43,416 bases of DNA from an uncultured Eubacteriales bacterium. GTDB lineage: Bacteria > Bacillota > Clostridia > Monoglobales > Monoglobaceae. Both the position numbers and the translations under genes were made by a program. This document shows, one piece after another, positions 8,152-15,897 of this stretch. The notes under the pieces were generated by a model. It had not been told where the DNA came from. It saw only the letters and a program-made list of their open reading frames with translations, and ran no database searches. Position 1 is the first letter of the stretch, and every line of letters starts with the position of its first letter. Where the stretch lies: contig CATWQA010000015.1 in NCBI GenBank assembly GCA_958352815.1, positions 1-43,416 on the forward strand. The letters run 5' to 3'.

Positions 8152-9459
8152 CTATTCTGCATTTCTCAAATCTATAATTCTCTTTGCCTTTCCGGTAGTT
8201 CTCTCAATGGACTTAGGCTCAGCAAGCCTCAACTTCGCACGGAGACCCAGTACGCTGTGAAGCCGCTCCTTCATGGTCTTTTCCAGCTTTTCAATCTCCG
8301 AGTACTTTTCAAGGAGAGAACCGTCCACAAGCTCTACCACTATTTCCAGGGTATCAAGCATATTTTCCCGTCTTAAAATCAGCTGATAATTGGGGCTGAC
8401 CTGAGGGAACTCAAGCACAACGCTTTCAATTTCCGACGGGAACAGATTGACACCCTTAATCTTAATCATATCGTCTGTTCTGCCCTGAATGGGAGCAAGA
8501 CGCATTGATGTTCTGCCGCACTTGCAGGGCTCGGGTATGAGATATGAAATATCGCGGGTTCTGTACCTCAAAACAGGCATTGCCTCTTTTGTGAGAGTTG
8601 TAATAACAACCTCTCCCGTCTCGCCGTAGGGCAGAACCTCCCCTGTCTCAGGGTTGATTATTTCAACAATAAACATGTCCTCATTTATATGCTCGCCGCA
8701 CTTGTAAACGCATTCTCCCGAAACGCCGGGGCCCATAACCTCTGTCAAACCGTAGTTAGAGGTTACAAGCATTCCCAAAGATGTCTCAAGGCTGCTTCTC
8801 ATCTGCTCGCTCATAGCCTCCGAACCAAACAAACCGTATTTCAGCTTCAGCCTGCTCGCAAGCTCCTTTTCCTTAATAACCTCTGCCAAATATGTAGCAT
8901 ACGACGGGGTTGCCACCAAGCCGGTGACACCAAAGTCCTCCATGAGCATAAGCTGCCGCTGAGTATTTCCGCTGGACATGGGCACGATTGTAGCTCCCAC
9001 GCGCTCAATTCCGTAATGAAGCCCAAAGCCGCCGGTGAACAAGCCGTATCCGAAAGAAATCTGAACAATATCGGTGTCGTCAATTCCCGCCGCCGTAACA
9101 ATTCTTGCGATTGCCTCCGACCATGTGTCAAGATCCTTCCTTGTATATCCTGCCACAACCGGCTTGCCCGTTGTGCCCGAGGACGCATGGACGCGGACAA
9201 CATTCTTCATTGGCTCCGCAAACAGCCCGAAGGGATAGTTGTCCCGCATATCATCCTTTGTTGTAAAAGGCAGGTTTTTCAAGTCGTCAAGAGATCCGAT
9301 CATGCTCGGCTTAAGCCCCATTTCGTCAAACTTCTTCCTGTAAAACGGAACCTTGTCGTATGACTTTTGAACCATGTATTTTAATCTTTCAAGCTGAATT
9401 TCTTCTATTGTCTTGTGGTTTGAAGCACATTCAATTTCTTTATCCCAAATCTTTATCAT
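8152..9459 (-). CDS. paaK: Phenylacetate-CoA ligase
   Basis: A 435-residue AMP-forming acyl-CoA ligase of the PaaK branch. HASSGTTGKPVVAGYT near residue 91 is the phosphate-binding loop. FGSEAMSEQMRSSLE, YGLTEVMGPG and RTRDIS are further adenylation motifs. The C-terminal domain (GRTDDMIKIKGVNLFPSEIE onward) contains the catalytic region. It joins phenylacetate or related aryl-acetates to CoA with ATP, or runs backward to make ATP from aryl-acetyl-CoA produced by IorAB; the operon makes the second direction plausible. The ATG shares its A with the stop of the upstream symporter gene (TAATG), so translation is coupled. Confidence 0.95.
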   Translation of the reverse strand: MIKIWDKEIECASNHKTIEEIQLERLKYMVQKSYDKVPFYRKKFDEMGLKPSMIGSLDDLKNLPFTTKDDMRDNYPFGLFAEPMKNVVRVHASSGTTGKPVVAGYTRKDLDTWSEAIARIVTAAGIDDTDIVQISFGYGLFTGGFGLHYGIERVGATIVPMSSGNTQRQLMLMEDFGVTGLVATPSYATYLAEVIKEKELASRLKLKYGLFGSEAMSEQMRSSLETSLGMLVTSNYGLTEVMGPGVSGECVYKCGEHINEDMFIVEIINPETGEVLPYGETGEVVITTLTKEAMPVLRYRTRDISYLIPEPCKCGRTSMRLAPIQGRTDDMIKIKGVNLFPSEIESVVLEFPQVSPNYQLILRRENMLDTLEIVVELVDGSLLEKYSEIEKLEKTMKERLHSVLGLRAKLRLAEPKSIERTTGKAKRIIDLRNAE

Positions 9460-10937
9460 TAATCAAATATCCCCTTTAAAAATTCCGAATCATATTTTGG
9501 CGTATACTTGCTTACAAGCGGTGTGATTATCAGTGATACTATCATGGCAATCATGCCGAATGTAGGCGCATACTGGGCGTTAAAACCCGAAACAACAGCC
9601 GGCACAATGGATGTTAAAAATCCCAAAATCATGCCCGCCCACGCCCCGATACGGGTTGTCTTTTTTGAATACAGTCCCCAAACGTACGGGCCTAAAAACG
9701 TACCCGCCAGGGTTCCCCATGAGAACGACATAAGCGTGATAATCTCTTTTGGCTTAAACGCCGCAATGGCAAATGACAGACCGACGAACACCACGCAGAG
9801 TATTCTCATTAGCCCCACAGTGTCCTTATCCGACATGTTGGGAGCCAGCTTTCCCTTTACCAAATCGATTGAGATTGAACTGCTGGAGGTCATAACAACC
9901 GATGAGAGAGTTGACATTGACGCCGAAAGAATAAGCACCAATAGTATTCCCATCATAACAGAGGGAAGCGCCTTGTTGAGCATCATTGGCATAACCGCGT
10001 CAAACCCCTCGGCAGGAACCTGATTGTTAAGGAACAAACGGGCGAAAGCGCCGATAAAGTATGCGCTGCCGCCTATCAGCAGGGCAAACAGGGTCGAAAT
10101 TATAGCAGCTTGCTTAATTGACTTTTCATCTTTGACCGTATAGAACTTATGTACCATCTGCGGCAGACCCCAGGTTCCAAGGCTTGTCAAAACAACGAGG
10201 GACAGCAGGCTAAACCAATTTTTACCTGCAAAGGGAGCCGTTATATCCTCTCCCACCTCGGGAATTTGCGACAAGCTCTCCATGCCGTTTTTAAGGCCGC
10301 CAACCACATCGTTTGCCATAACGAAATACACAACGAACACAATGCCGACTATCATAATAATTCCCTGTACAAAATCAGTGAGCACCGTTGCCACATATCC
10401 TCCCAGAGACAGGTAAAGCGCCGTCAGCACCGCCATAATAATCATCCACCATATGTAGTCTATAGCCGGGAAAACAGCTGCAAATAAGTAGCTCAGCCCC
10501 ATATAAACCGACGCGGCATACGGGGTCAGGAAAACGAAGATAACAAGAGCGCAGAAAATTTTCATGCCCCCGTCGCCATACCTTGAACCGAAATACTCAG
10601 GCATCGTCCTGCTGTTCAGCTTCCTGGTCATAGACCTTGTCCTCTTTGCAAGAACAAGCCAGGACAAGAGACAGCCGATTACGGCGTTGCCTATACCGAT
10701 CCAAACTGATGAAACACCCAAGTTCCAACCGTTCTTTCCCGCGTATCCGATAAAGATAACGGCGGAGAAGAACGAGGTTCCGTAGGCAAACGCCGACAGC
10801 CACGGTCCCATACCTCTGCCGCCCAGCAGAAATCCGTCAACCGTCTTGGTGTGCTTCACGCTATAAATGCCGAGCGTCACCATGAGGCATACGTACAGCG
10901 CCAAAATCACAAGATTAACTGCTGTACTGCTTAACAT
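9459..10937 (-). CDS. Sodium:solute symporter family transporter
   Basis: A 492-residue polytopic membrane protein of the SSS family (PutP/PanF type) with about 13 helices. SVKHTKTVDGFLLGGRGMGPW and LNSRTMPEYFGSRYG are family signatures. SASMSTLSSVVMTSSSSIS corresponds to the helix-8 region that holds the Na2 sodium site. The substrate cannot be read from sequence; the operon suggests an aromatic acid or amino acid. The start at 10937 is chosen over an ATG at 10943 because AGGAGG is seven bases before 10937 and only one base before the other. It is the first gene of a seven-gene operon and follows the strong promoter at 10974-11002 with a very short leader. Confidence 0.92.
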   Translation of the reverse strand: MLSSTAVNLVILALYVCLMVTLGIYSVKHTKTVDGFLLGGRGMGPWLSAFAYGTSFFSAVIFIGYAGKNGWNLGVSSVWIGIGNAVIGCLLSWLVLAKRTRSMTRKLNSRTMPEYFGSRYGDGGMKIFCALVIFVFLTPYAASVYMGLSYLFAAVFPAIDYIWWMIIMAVLTALYLSLGGYVATVLTDFVQGIIMIVGIVFVVYFVMANDVVGGLKNGMESLSQIPEVGEDITAPFAGKNWFSLLSLVVLTSLGTWGLPQMVHKFYTVKDEKSIKQAAIISTLFALLIGGSAYFIGAFARLFLNNQVPAEGFDAVMPMMLNKALPSVMMGILLVLILSASMSTLSSVVMTSSSSISIDLVKGKLAPNMSDKDTVGLMRILCVVFVGLSFAIAAFKPKEIITLMSFSWGTLAGTFLGPYVWGLYSKKTTRIGAWAGMILGFLTSIVPAVVSGFNAQYAPTFGMIAMIVSLIITPLVSKYTPKYDSEFLKGIFD

Positions 10938-10973
10938 AAACATTCCTCCTCATAAAATCATACTATGAGGACG

Positions 10974-11002
10974 ATTATATCATTTTTAAACAAATATTGC
11001 AA
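10974..11002 (-). promoter_or_regulatory. Strong sigma-A promoter of the aryl-pyruvate operon
   Basis: On the minus strand: TTGCAA, 17 bases, TATAAT with TG one base before it. The expected transcript start is near 10967, which leaves a leader of about 30 bases. A perfect 11-base palindrome TCATACTATGA (10958-10968) sits at the start point and could be an operator; that part is speculative. Confidence 0.72.
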
Positions 11003-11061
11003 TACAAAAACGTAATTTTTAGAAAAATTTTTAAAAAGGTAATTTACAGTCAAAAATCCGT

Positions 11062-11091
11062 AAAAAAGGGCGGCCGTTCAGACCGCCGCCC
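11062..11091 (-). terminator. Terminator of the YtxC-like gene
   Basis: On the minus strand GGGCGGC and GCCGCCC pair over 7 bp around a 10-base loop, followed directly by six T's. The hairpin begins one base after the stop codon of the gene at 11093. Confidence 0.78.
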
Positions 11092-11092
11092 A

Positions 11093-11572
11093 TTACCGAT
11101 AAAAAATATCCTCCATATCAAGCAAAAAGTCGATTATTTCCAACAGCTCCAGATATTCGCCGTTATTATAGTTTCTGTCGGCAAGCATGTCGCAACCGCA
11201 CTCTTCAACCAAAATCCTCAGCTCATCTTTGTATGATTTCAGTCTAAAGCTCACAAAGCCGTCTATGTTCATTTTTTTGTCGCTTTCAAAAAACTCTATT
11301 ATCTTTCTTTTTATATACTCTAAGTGCTCTACGCTGTATCTTCCGCTTATTATATCGCAGACGCGGCTGAAAACCGCATTGCGCTCCTCTTCGTCGATTT
11401 CTCCGAACACGTCGTCGATACAGCTGTAAATCAACTTGGAGCGGTATTTTGCAACAAGCCAGTTTGCCACAAGCTCGGCGCTGTCAACCGATATTCCGTC
11501 GTCCTCTATTTCGAGACAATCCACTTCGGCGTTGTCTGTCTCCGGTATTTCTTCTATTCCGGCAATATTCAA
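11093..11572 (-). CDS. YtxC-like sporulation protein (short form)
   Basis: A 159-residue acidic protein. The C-terminal block FVSFRLKSYKDELRILVEE followed by YLELLEIIDFLLDMED resembles the YtxC family of putative sporulation proteins, which in Bacillus is nearly twice as long. The molecular role of YtxC is unknown. The best start is the TTG at 11572 because GGAGGTGA lies just before it. A TTG at 11590 would place that ribosome site inside the gene. It begins five bases after the stop of the DUF6873 gene, so the pair forms an operon that ends at the hairpin 11062-11091. The family call rests on recalled motif similarity, so it is moderately sure. Confidence 0.66.
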   Translation of the reverse strand: MNIAGIEEIPETDNAEVDCLEIEDDGISVDSAELVANWLVAKYRSKLIYSCIDDVFGEIDEEERNAVFSRVCDIISGRYSVEHLEYIKRKIIEFFESDKKMNIDGFVSFRLKSYKDELRILVEECGCDMLADRNYNNGEYLELLEIIDFLLDMEDIFYR

Positions 11573-11577
11573 AATCG

Positions 11578-12276
11578 TCACCTCCGACAAATAATACTCC
11601 CATAGTCAATCAGTTCGTTCTCCGAACCGAAAAAGTATTCAATCCTGTTCTTAATTAAAAAATCCGTTATTTTAGTGCCCCTTGGCTTTCCGCAGAACAC
11701 CAAAACTCCATCCACAAGACCGCTTGCGCCCCCTATAAATCCGTAGGGAAATCCATCAAGGCGGACAGAACCGCATTCAAGCTTCATAGCCCTAAAGCCC
11801 TCTAAGCCGGATATCAACCTAAAAATATTCATATCCTCGGTTATCACGGTTCTGTCGTCTGCGATACATGTGTTGCACTTGGCGTAGCCCTGCCTTGTGT
11901 TTAAAAATTCATATCCGCAGCCTTTATAGTATTTAATAATTTCAGGGTCGGTATACCGCAAATTTGCAATAACATAATTTCCCGCCCTTGCTACATTGTA
12001 TGCTATATCGTCAGGATAAGTGTTTCCCGGGTCGGTCGCGCCCCTGATAACGCTAACGCCGTGCGCGCTCAGCTCAGATTTGTAATACTCATAACATTCC
12101 GGAGCGCAAACGGCGGTGTCCCAATTTAAATAATGAATTTGTATATCGGGATGAGTGGCAAGAGAACCGCTTACCGTGCTCAACCGATATGATTTAATTA
12201 TATTCTTTTGCGGAAACCTGTTTTTTATGTTTTGTAAAATTCGGTAATCCATATTTCTGTCAACAATTATCGGCAT
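11578..12276 (-). CDS. DUF6873-family protein, GME-fold-like
   Basis: A 232-residue soluble protein resembling the clostridial DUF6873 family, described as having the fold of guanidino-group-modifying enzymes (arginine deiminase, DDAH). HPDIQIHYLNWDTAVCAPE, YNVARAGNYVIANLRYTDP and CNTCIADDRTVITEDMN are spaced along the chain like the repeated beta-beta-alpha-beta blades of that fold. Near the C-terminus FIGGASGLVDGVLVFCG may correspond to the catalytic end. Whether the Cys-His-Glu catalytic set is intact cannot be judged without a structure model. No substrate is known. AAGGAG lies ten bases before the ATG. It is the first gene of a two-gene operon with the YtxC-like gene and diverges from a small gene with a candidate sporulation promoter. 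Confidence 0.72.
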   Translation of the reverse strand: MPIIVDRNMDYRILQNIKNRFPQKNIIKSYRLSTVSGSLATHPDIQIHYLNWDTAVCAPECYEYYKSELSAHGVSVIRGATDPGNTYPDDIAYNVARAGNYVIANLRYTDPEIIKYYKGCGYEFLNTRQGYAKCNTCIADDRTVITEDMNIFRLISGLEGFRAMKLECGSVRLDGFPYGFIGGASGLVDGVLVFCGKPRGTKITDFLIKNRIEYFFGSENELIDYGSIICRR

Positions 12277-12302
12277 GGCACATAAGCTCCTTATCTGAAT
12301 TT

Positions 12303-12332
12303 TGAATAATAAAATATTTCGTGTCCAAAATA
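12303..12332 (+). promoter_or_regulatory. Candidate forespore (sigma-G-like) promoter
   Basis: TGAATA, 17 bases, CAAAATA. The -35 equals the sigma-G consensus and the -10 differs at one base. It ends 16 bases before the ATG of the four-Cys gene. The same -10 heptamer stands in front of the SASP gene. Confidence 0.37.
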
Positions 12333-12348
12333 TTATGGGGTGATAAAT

Positions 12349-12501
12349 ATGTCGAACATTAATTGCGCAGTGGCAAGCTGCGTTTATATGAATGACGGGA
12401 AGTGCGCATTAAAAACGGTTATGCGCGCCTCCCCGATAAAAACAACAGCCAACCCCACGATGTGCCCCTATTACAAGAACACAACGCAGGATAGGCTCTA
12501 A
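12349..12501 (+). CDS. Four-cysteine mini-protein (DUF1540-like), 50 residues
   Basis: This small gene reads MSNINCAVASCVYMNDGKC and on to a final CPYYKNTTQDRL. Cysteines at residues 6, 11, 19 and 39 are arranged like those of the short DUF1540-type proteins that are common in spore-forming Clostridia. Such a pattern suggests a small zinc site. The function is unknown. GGGGTGAT is a good ribosome site seven bases before the ATG at 12349. The gene diverges from the DUF6873/YtxC-like operon and converges on the M20 gene with one base between the two stop codons. The candidate promoter at 12303-12332 suggests expression in the forespore. Confidence 0.77.
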   Translation: MSNINCAVASCVYMNDGKCALKTVMRASPIKTTANPTMCPYYKNTTQDRL

Positions 12502-12502
12502 T

Positions 12503-13696
12503 TCAATCATTTAAATAGTTTAGAACATAGTCAACGAATATCTCGGTTCCGTACCTTAAGCACTCATCGTCAACCACGAGCTTATCGCTGTGCAGCGGGT
12601 GCTTTTCGGCGCCGATCGGCGTGCTTCCCAACCAGAACAAGGCGGACTCCTCCACCTCTTCTGTCAGGTAAGAAAAGTCCTCCCCTGCCATTGTCAAGTC
12701 TCCGCCGTAGATTACATTTTCCGAAGCAAGGTACTTTTCCGCCGAGCTTTTAAGACTCATAATAGTTTTTTCATTATTTATCAACGGGGGGAACAGTCTG
12801 TCAAACTTGTATTCGTAATCCGCTCCGTACATTCCGCAAGCCTGCTTTACGGCAAGCTCAATTTTTTCCTCCAGCATATTTCTGTCCTCATTGCTGAAGG
12901 AGCGGGCAGTGCCCTTAAGTTCAACCTCGTCGGGAATAACATTGTACGCCTCGCCGCCATTAATCGAACAAACGGAAACCACCATGGGATTCAGAGGATT
13001 TGCAATCCTTGAAACAATTGTTTGAAGGGTGCACACAACCTGAGAAGCAATCAATACGGGGTCAATACTCTCATGGGGAGCCGCCGCATGACCTCCTCTG
13101 CCCTTTATCTTTATATAAAACTCATCGGGGCAGGCATACGCCGCGCCTGCTTTAAATCTCGCCTGACCCACATTCAGAGACGGCTCAACATGCAGGGCAA
13201 CGCAACTGTCCACATGGGGATTTTTCAGCACGCCCAAATCAATCATAGGCTTGGCTCCGCCGCTTGTTTCCTCTCCCGGCTGAAACATGAGCTTTACGCA
13301 GCCTGAAAACTTATCCCGCATTCGGCTCAAAACCATGGCGCAGCACAGCAGAACCGAGGTGTGCATATCATGACCGCAGGCGTGCATAACTCCTCTCTTT
13401 TCCGAGGTAAATCCCACCCCCGAATTTTCACATACCGGCAGGGCGTCCATATCCCCTCTTATTAAAACGGTCTTTGATTTGCCGCCCTGCTGCTTTTCTC
13501 CCCGGATTATTCCGAGAACTCCCGTCCCCGCAATTCCCGCCTTATATTCAATGCCCAGCTCCTCAAGAAGCCCGCACACGGTTTTTGAAGTTTCAAACTC
13601 CTCAAAGGACAGTTCGGGGCTGCGGTGTATTTTATGTCTCAATTCAATCGCTTTCGGCAGCGCTCTTTCCACCTCTGCCTTAATCATATCAATCAT
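12503..13696 (-). CDS. M20-family amidohydrolase
   Basis: A 397-residue zinc (or manganese) peptidase-like enzyme of the IAA-amino-acid hydrolase/HipO/AbgB group, which cleaves N-acyl amino acids or related amides in the cytoplasm. LRHKIHRSPELSFEEFET opens the domain. HACGHDMHTSVLL near residue 105 and FQPGEETSGGAK near residue 139 carry metal ligands and the catalytic Glu, and the C-terminal metal-binding part has GGDLTMAGEDFSYL. The lid domain has GRGGHAAAPHESIDPV. The exact substrate is not readable. The ATG at 13696 is favoured over one at 13687 because GGAGG lies nine bases before it. Its start overlaps the end of rnmV by eight bases. Confidence 0.95.
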   Translation of the reverse strand: MIDMIKAEVERALPKAIELRHKIHRSPELSFEEFETSKTVCGLLEELGIEYKAGIAGTGVLGIIRGEKQQGGKSKTVLIRGDMDALPVCENSGVGFTSEKRGVMHACGHDMHTSVLLCCAMVLSRMRDKFSGCVKLMFQPGEETSGGAKPMIDLGVLKNPHVDSCVALHVEPSLNVGQARFKAGAAYACPDEFYIKIKGRGGHAAAPHESIDPVLIASQVVCTLQTIVSRIANPLNPMVVSVCSINGGEAYNVIPDEVELKGTARSFSNEDRNMLEEKIELAVKQACGMYGADYEYKFDRLFPPLINNEKTIMSLKSSAEKYLASENVIYGGDLTMAGEDFSYLTEEVEESALFWLGSTPIGAEKHPLHSDKLVVDDECLRYGTEIFVDYVLNYLND

Positions 13697-14288
13697 TCTC
13701 GTTTTCCTCCAACCCGCTTAGTTCGTACACAGCGGTCTTGTAGCTGTCGTACAGCCCTGCTTTATTGATAATGTCCACCATGGCATTGGGCGACAGTCTT
13801 AATGGGAGATTTAATCTTCCCAGCACTTTAAGCCGCCTTTCGCGGCTGTCATCTTTTCCCGACAGCCCGTCTCTGAAAAGCTCCGCCTTTGTCAAAGCAG
13901 ACTTTTCGGCGCAAGGAGTTGAGACCTTTTTAATAATCTCCTCCAGAACAGCGTCCTCCATTCCCTCAACGCCTAAAATCCCCTCTTTGCCGGGCTTGTC
14001 CTTTCGCCTTTCCTTGCCGCGGACCGTGGGAATATAAGCATGCTTTACGTTTCCTCTGCCCCCGACGCAGGTTTTAATATAATTCCTGATTTTAAATCCC
14101 GCTCCGTCACTGTCGGTAAGGACAATTATACCGGTGGTTTCCGCAAGGCTTCTGATTGTTTTAAGCATTTCCTTTGACTTGAAAATCCGAAAACCCTCGG
14201 TGCATATAACAGGGGCGCTGCACACTTGCTTTACCCGCTCTTTATCAAATTTTCCTTCAACAATTATTGTTTCTTTTATGGTAAGCAT
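13689..14288 (-). CDS. rnmV: Ribonuclease M5
   Basis: A 199-residue Toprim nuclease that matures the ends of 5S rRNA precursor in low-GC Gram-positives. The Toprim motif glutamate is in ETIIVEGKFDKERV (residues 6-19) and the acidic pair in VLTDSDGAGFKIR. GRGNVKHAYIP is a further family block, and YELSGLEENEND is a loosely conserved end. There is no ribosome site before the ATG at 14288, and no other start codon is available that would keep the family N-terminus. A consensus promoter places transcription start on this A, so the mRNA is probably leaderless. The last eight bases overlap the M20 gene. Confidence 0.92.
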   Translation of the reverse strand: MLTIKETIIVEGKFDKERVKQVCSAPVICTEGFRIFKSKEMLKTIRSLAETTGIIVLTDSDGAGFKIRNYIKTCVGGRGNVKHAYIPTVRGKERRKDKPGKEGILGVEGMEDAVLEEIIKKVSTPCAEKSALTKAELFRDGLSGKDDSRERRLKVLGRLNLPLRLSPNAMVDIINKAGLYDSYKTAVYELSGLEENEND

Positions 14289-14294
14289 AGGCTA

Positions 14295-14323
14295 ATTATA
14301 TTGTATCTCAGCTTCCTTGTCAA
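14295..14323 (-). promoter_or_regulatory. Perfect-consensus sigma-A promoter giving a leaderless rnmV mRNA
   Basis: On the minus strand: TTGACA, 17 bases, TATAAT, then six bases TAGCCT and the ATG of rnmV. Counting -7 as the last base of the -10 element, +1 is the A of the start codon. Confidence 0.74.
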
Positions 14324-14336
14324 TAACAGCGCAGTT

Positions 14337-15320
14337 TTATTTATTCACAAAAGCGTTAATACGCGCGTTTACGTTCTCTTCCAAATTCCTGTAGAAGAAT
14401 TGGTAGTCATACAGATGGTAAACTCCATCCTCAAATATATCGAGCCCGGGAGGATATTCCTCGGAAGTCACGTCCGTCACCTTCAAAGCTCCCCTAACGT
14501 CATCTATGTATGCGCCTGTCAGATTAGAAATTTCGCTCTTAATCTCTCCGCTGTAATTTGTAAAGCATGCGCCAAGGTTCATGCTCTTGTCGGCAGGGGT
14601 TCCGTCTGTTGTCCAGTTGAGAGGATTGATCGCCAGAGTCTTGACCCCCTCGGGAATGAGAAGCGACTCTTTAACATCCTCCGCCTCGCTGTTAAAGGCA
14701 ACTATAACACCTGTGTCATCCTCGCCCTCGGCGAATTTCAGACCGGGATACTCGTCAAGCTCCTCTTGGGTAATCCTCCAACCAATAGCGTAGCAAGCCA
14801 CCAAAAGCTCTTTTGCCTCGCCCTCGTTAAAATAATCCTTCATCAAGCGAATGCACATGTCCGCTCCCTGAGAAAATCCCGCAAGCACAATGGGTCTGCC
14901 GTTGTTGTAGTTATCCATGTAATATGAAAAGGCAGCCTTAACGTCTTCGTATGCAGACGTTAAGTAGGGCTCTGCCTCGTCGGCAGTCATTTTATACACG
15001 TTAAGCCCCGCCTGCCTGTAGTAGGGGGCAAACATGCGGGCGTCCCCGTCATATATTCCCTTTTCCATGTTTATAGAGCCCAAAAAGGACTGCTTTGCCT
15101 TTTCGTCATCGAGGGGCATGTTAAACGTACTTTCATCTCCCGAATACACCGTCGGCGCAACAAAAAATATATCTGCACTTTTGTCGGTTTCATTTTCGTT
15201 ACAGTACGCCCAGTTTTCCTGCTCCGAATAGTTTACTCCCGCTTCTTTTTGAGAACAAGCCGACACCATTACCGACATTGCCAGAACCAGTAAAACTACA
15301 ATTGGTTTTGTTCTTTTCAT
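14337..15320 (-). CDS. DUF3089 lipoprotein, alpha/beta-hydrolase-like
   Basis: A 327-residue exported lipoprotein. The N-terminus MKRTKPIVVLLVLAMSVMV is followed by the lipobox SACS, so Cys22 is the likely lipidated residue. The mature part matches DUF3089: DIFFVAPTVYSGDE, DARMFAPYYRQAG and then VLAGFSQGADMCIRLMKDYF near residue 175. GFSQG is a GxSxG nucleophile elbow, so serine-hydrolase activity is likely. The substrate is unknown. The start has GAAAGGAG upstream. It has its own promoter at 15352-15381 and is followed by the rnmV promoter rather than by a visible terminator. Confidence 0.88.
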   Translation of the reverse strand: MKRTKPIVVLLVLAMSVMVSACSQKEAGVNYSEQENWAYCNENETDKSADIFFVAPTVYSGDESTFNMPLDDEKAKQSFLGSINMEKGIYDGDARMFAPYYRQAGLNVYKMTADEAEPYLTSAYEDVKAAFSYYMDNYNNGRPIVLAGFSQGADMCIRLMKDYFNEGEAKELLVACYAIGWRITQEELDEYPGLKFAEGEDDTGVIVAFNSEAEDVKESLLIPEGVKTLAINPLNWTTDGTPADKSMNLGACFTNYSGEIKSEISNLTGAYIDDVRGALKVTDVTSEEYPPGLDIFEDGVYHLYDYQFFYRNLEENVNARINAFVNK

Positions 15321-15351
15321 TTTCTTTTCTCCTTTCGGTTTTCTATCTGAT

Positions 15352-15381
15352 ATTTTAACATAACGGCAGAGGAAAAATCAA
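15352..15381 (-). promoter_or_regulatory. Sigma-A-type promoter of the DUF3089 lipoprotein gene
   Basis: On the minus strand: TTGATT, 18 bases, TAAAAT with TG one base before the -10. Confidence 0.5.
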
Positions 15382-15417
15382 TATTTAAAAACAAAATAAA
15401 ATCTAAATTATGTATGA

Positions 15418-15446
15418 TTGACAAAAAAATTATTCTATGCTATAAT
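15418..15446 (+). promoter_or_regulatory. Perfect-consensus promoter of the DtxR-type regulator
   Basis: TTGACA, 17 bases, TATAAT, with TG one base before the -10. It ends about 38 bases before the ATG at 15484. A basal promoter this strong would suit a repressor that is itself controlled by metal. Confidence 0.77.
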
Positions 15447-15483
15447 TTGGACAGAATTTATACAAATGTGAGGTCAGCTTATC

Positions 15484-15861
15484 ATGAAAATTAAGGAGTC
15501 GGCAGAAAATTATCTTGAAGCAATCCTTATGATAAAAAACAGTCGGGGTTACGTTCGCAGTATTGACATTGCCAACGAACTTAATTTTACCAAACCCAGC
15601 GTGTCTGTTGCTATGAAGTCCTTTCGCGAGGAGGGCTATATTGTTATGGACGAAAACGGCGGTATTACCCTGACCGATAAGGGTCTTGAGATTGCGGAAA
15701 AAATATACGAACGGCATCAGGTTGTGGCTAAATGTCTTATAGCTTTGGGCGTTGACGAAAAGACGGCGTACGAGGACAGCTGCAAAATCGAACATGTTCT
15801 TAGCAACATCAGCTTCCAAAAAATAAAGGAACATTTGATTAAGCACGGAGTTATTGAATAA
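15484..15861 (+). CDS. DtxR/MntR-family metal-dependent regulator
   Basis: A 125-residue regulator. The start MKIKESAENYLEAILMIK is the family's first helix. Residues about 20-60 (VRSIDIANELNFTKPSVSVAMKSFREEGYIV) form the winged helix, and the remainder (LTDKGLEIAEKIYERHQVVAKCLIALGVDEKTAYEDSCKIEHVLS) is the metal-binding dimerisation domain with the expected Glu/His/Cys ligands. It lacks the SH3-like third domain, as MntR does. It binds DNA when charged with Fe or Mn. No metal transporter lies beside it, so its targets are elsewhere. The stop codon is inside the terminator hairpin. Confidence 0.9.
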   Translation: MKIKESAENYLEAILMIKNSRGYVRSIDIANELNFTKPSVSVAMKSFREEGYIVMDENGGITLTDKGLEIAEKIYERHQVVAKCLIALGVDEKTAYEDSCKIEHVLSNISFQKIKEHLIKHGVIE

Positions 15862-15897
15862 GCCGCACCATTTCGGTACGGCTTATCTTTTCCTTTT
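15858..15897 (+). terminator. Terminator that contains both convergent stop codons
   Basis: Arms ATAAGCCG (15858-15865) and CGGCTTAT (15879-15886), extended by ACC/GGT inside, are followed by TTTTCCTTTT. The TAA of the DtxR-type gene lies in the left arm and the TAA of the VanZ gene (minus strand) in the right arm. Confidence 0.72.

Noticed and set aside
14226..14927. Open frame on the plus strand opposite rnmV and the DUF3089 gene
   Set aside because: It spans two real genes and a consensus promoter on the other strand and has no family signature.
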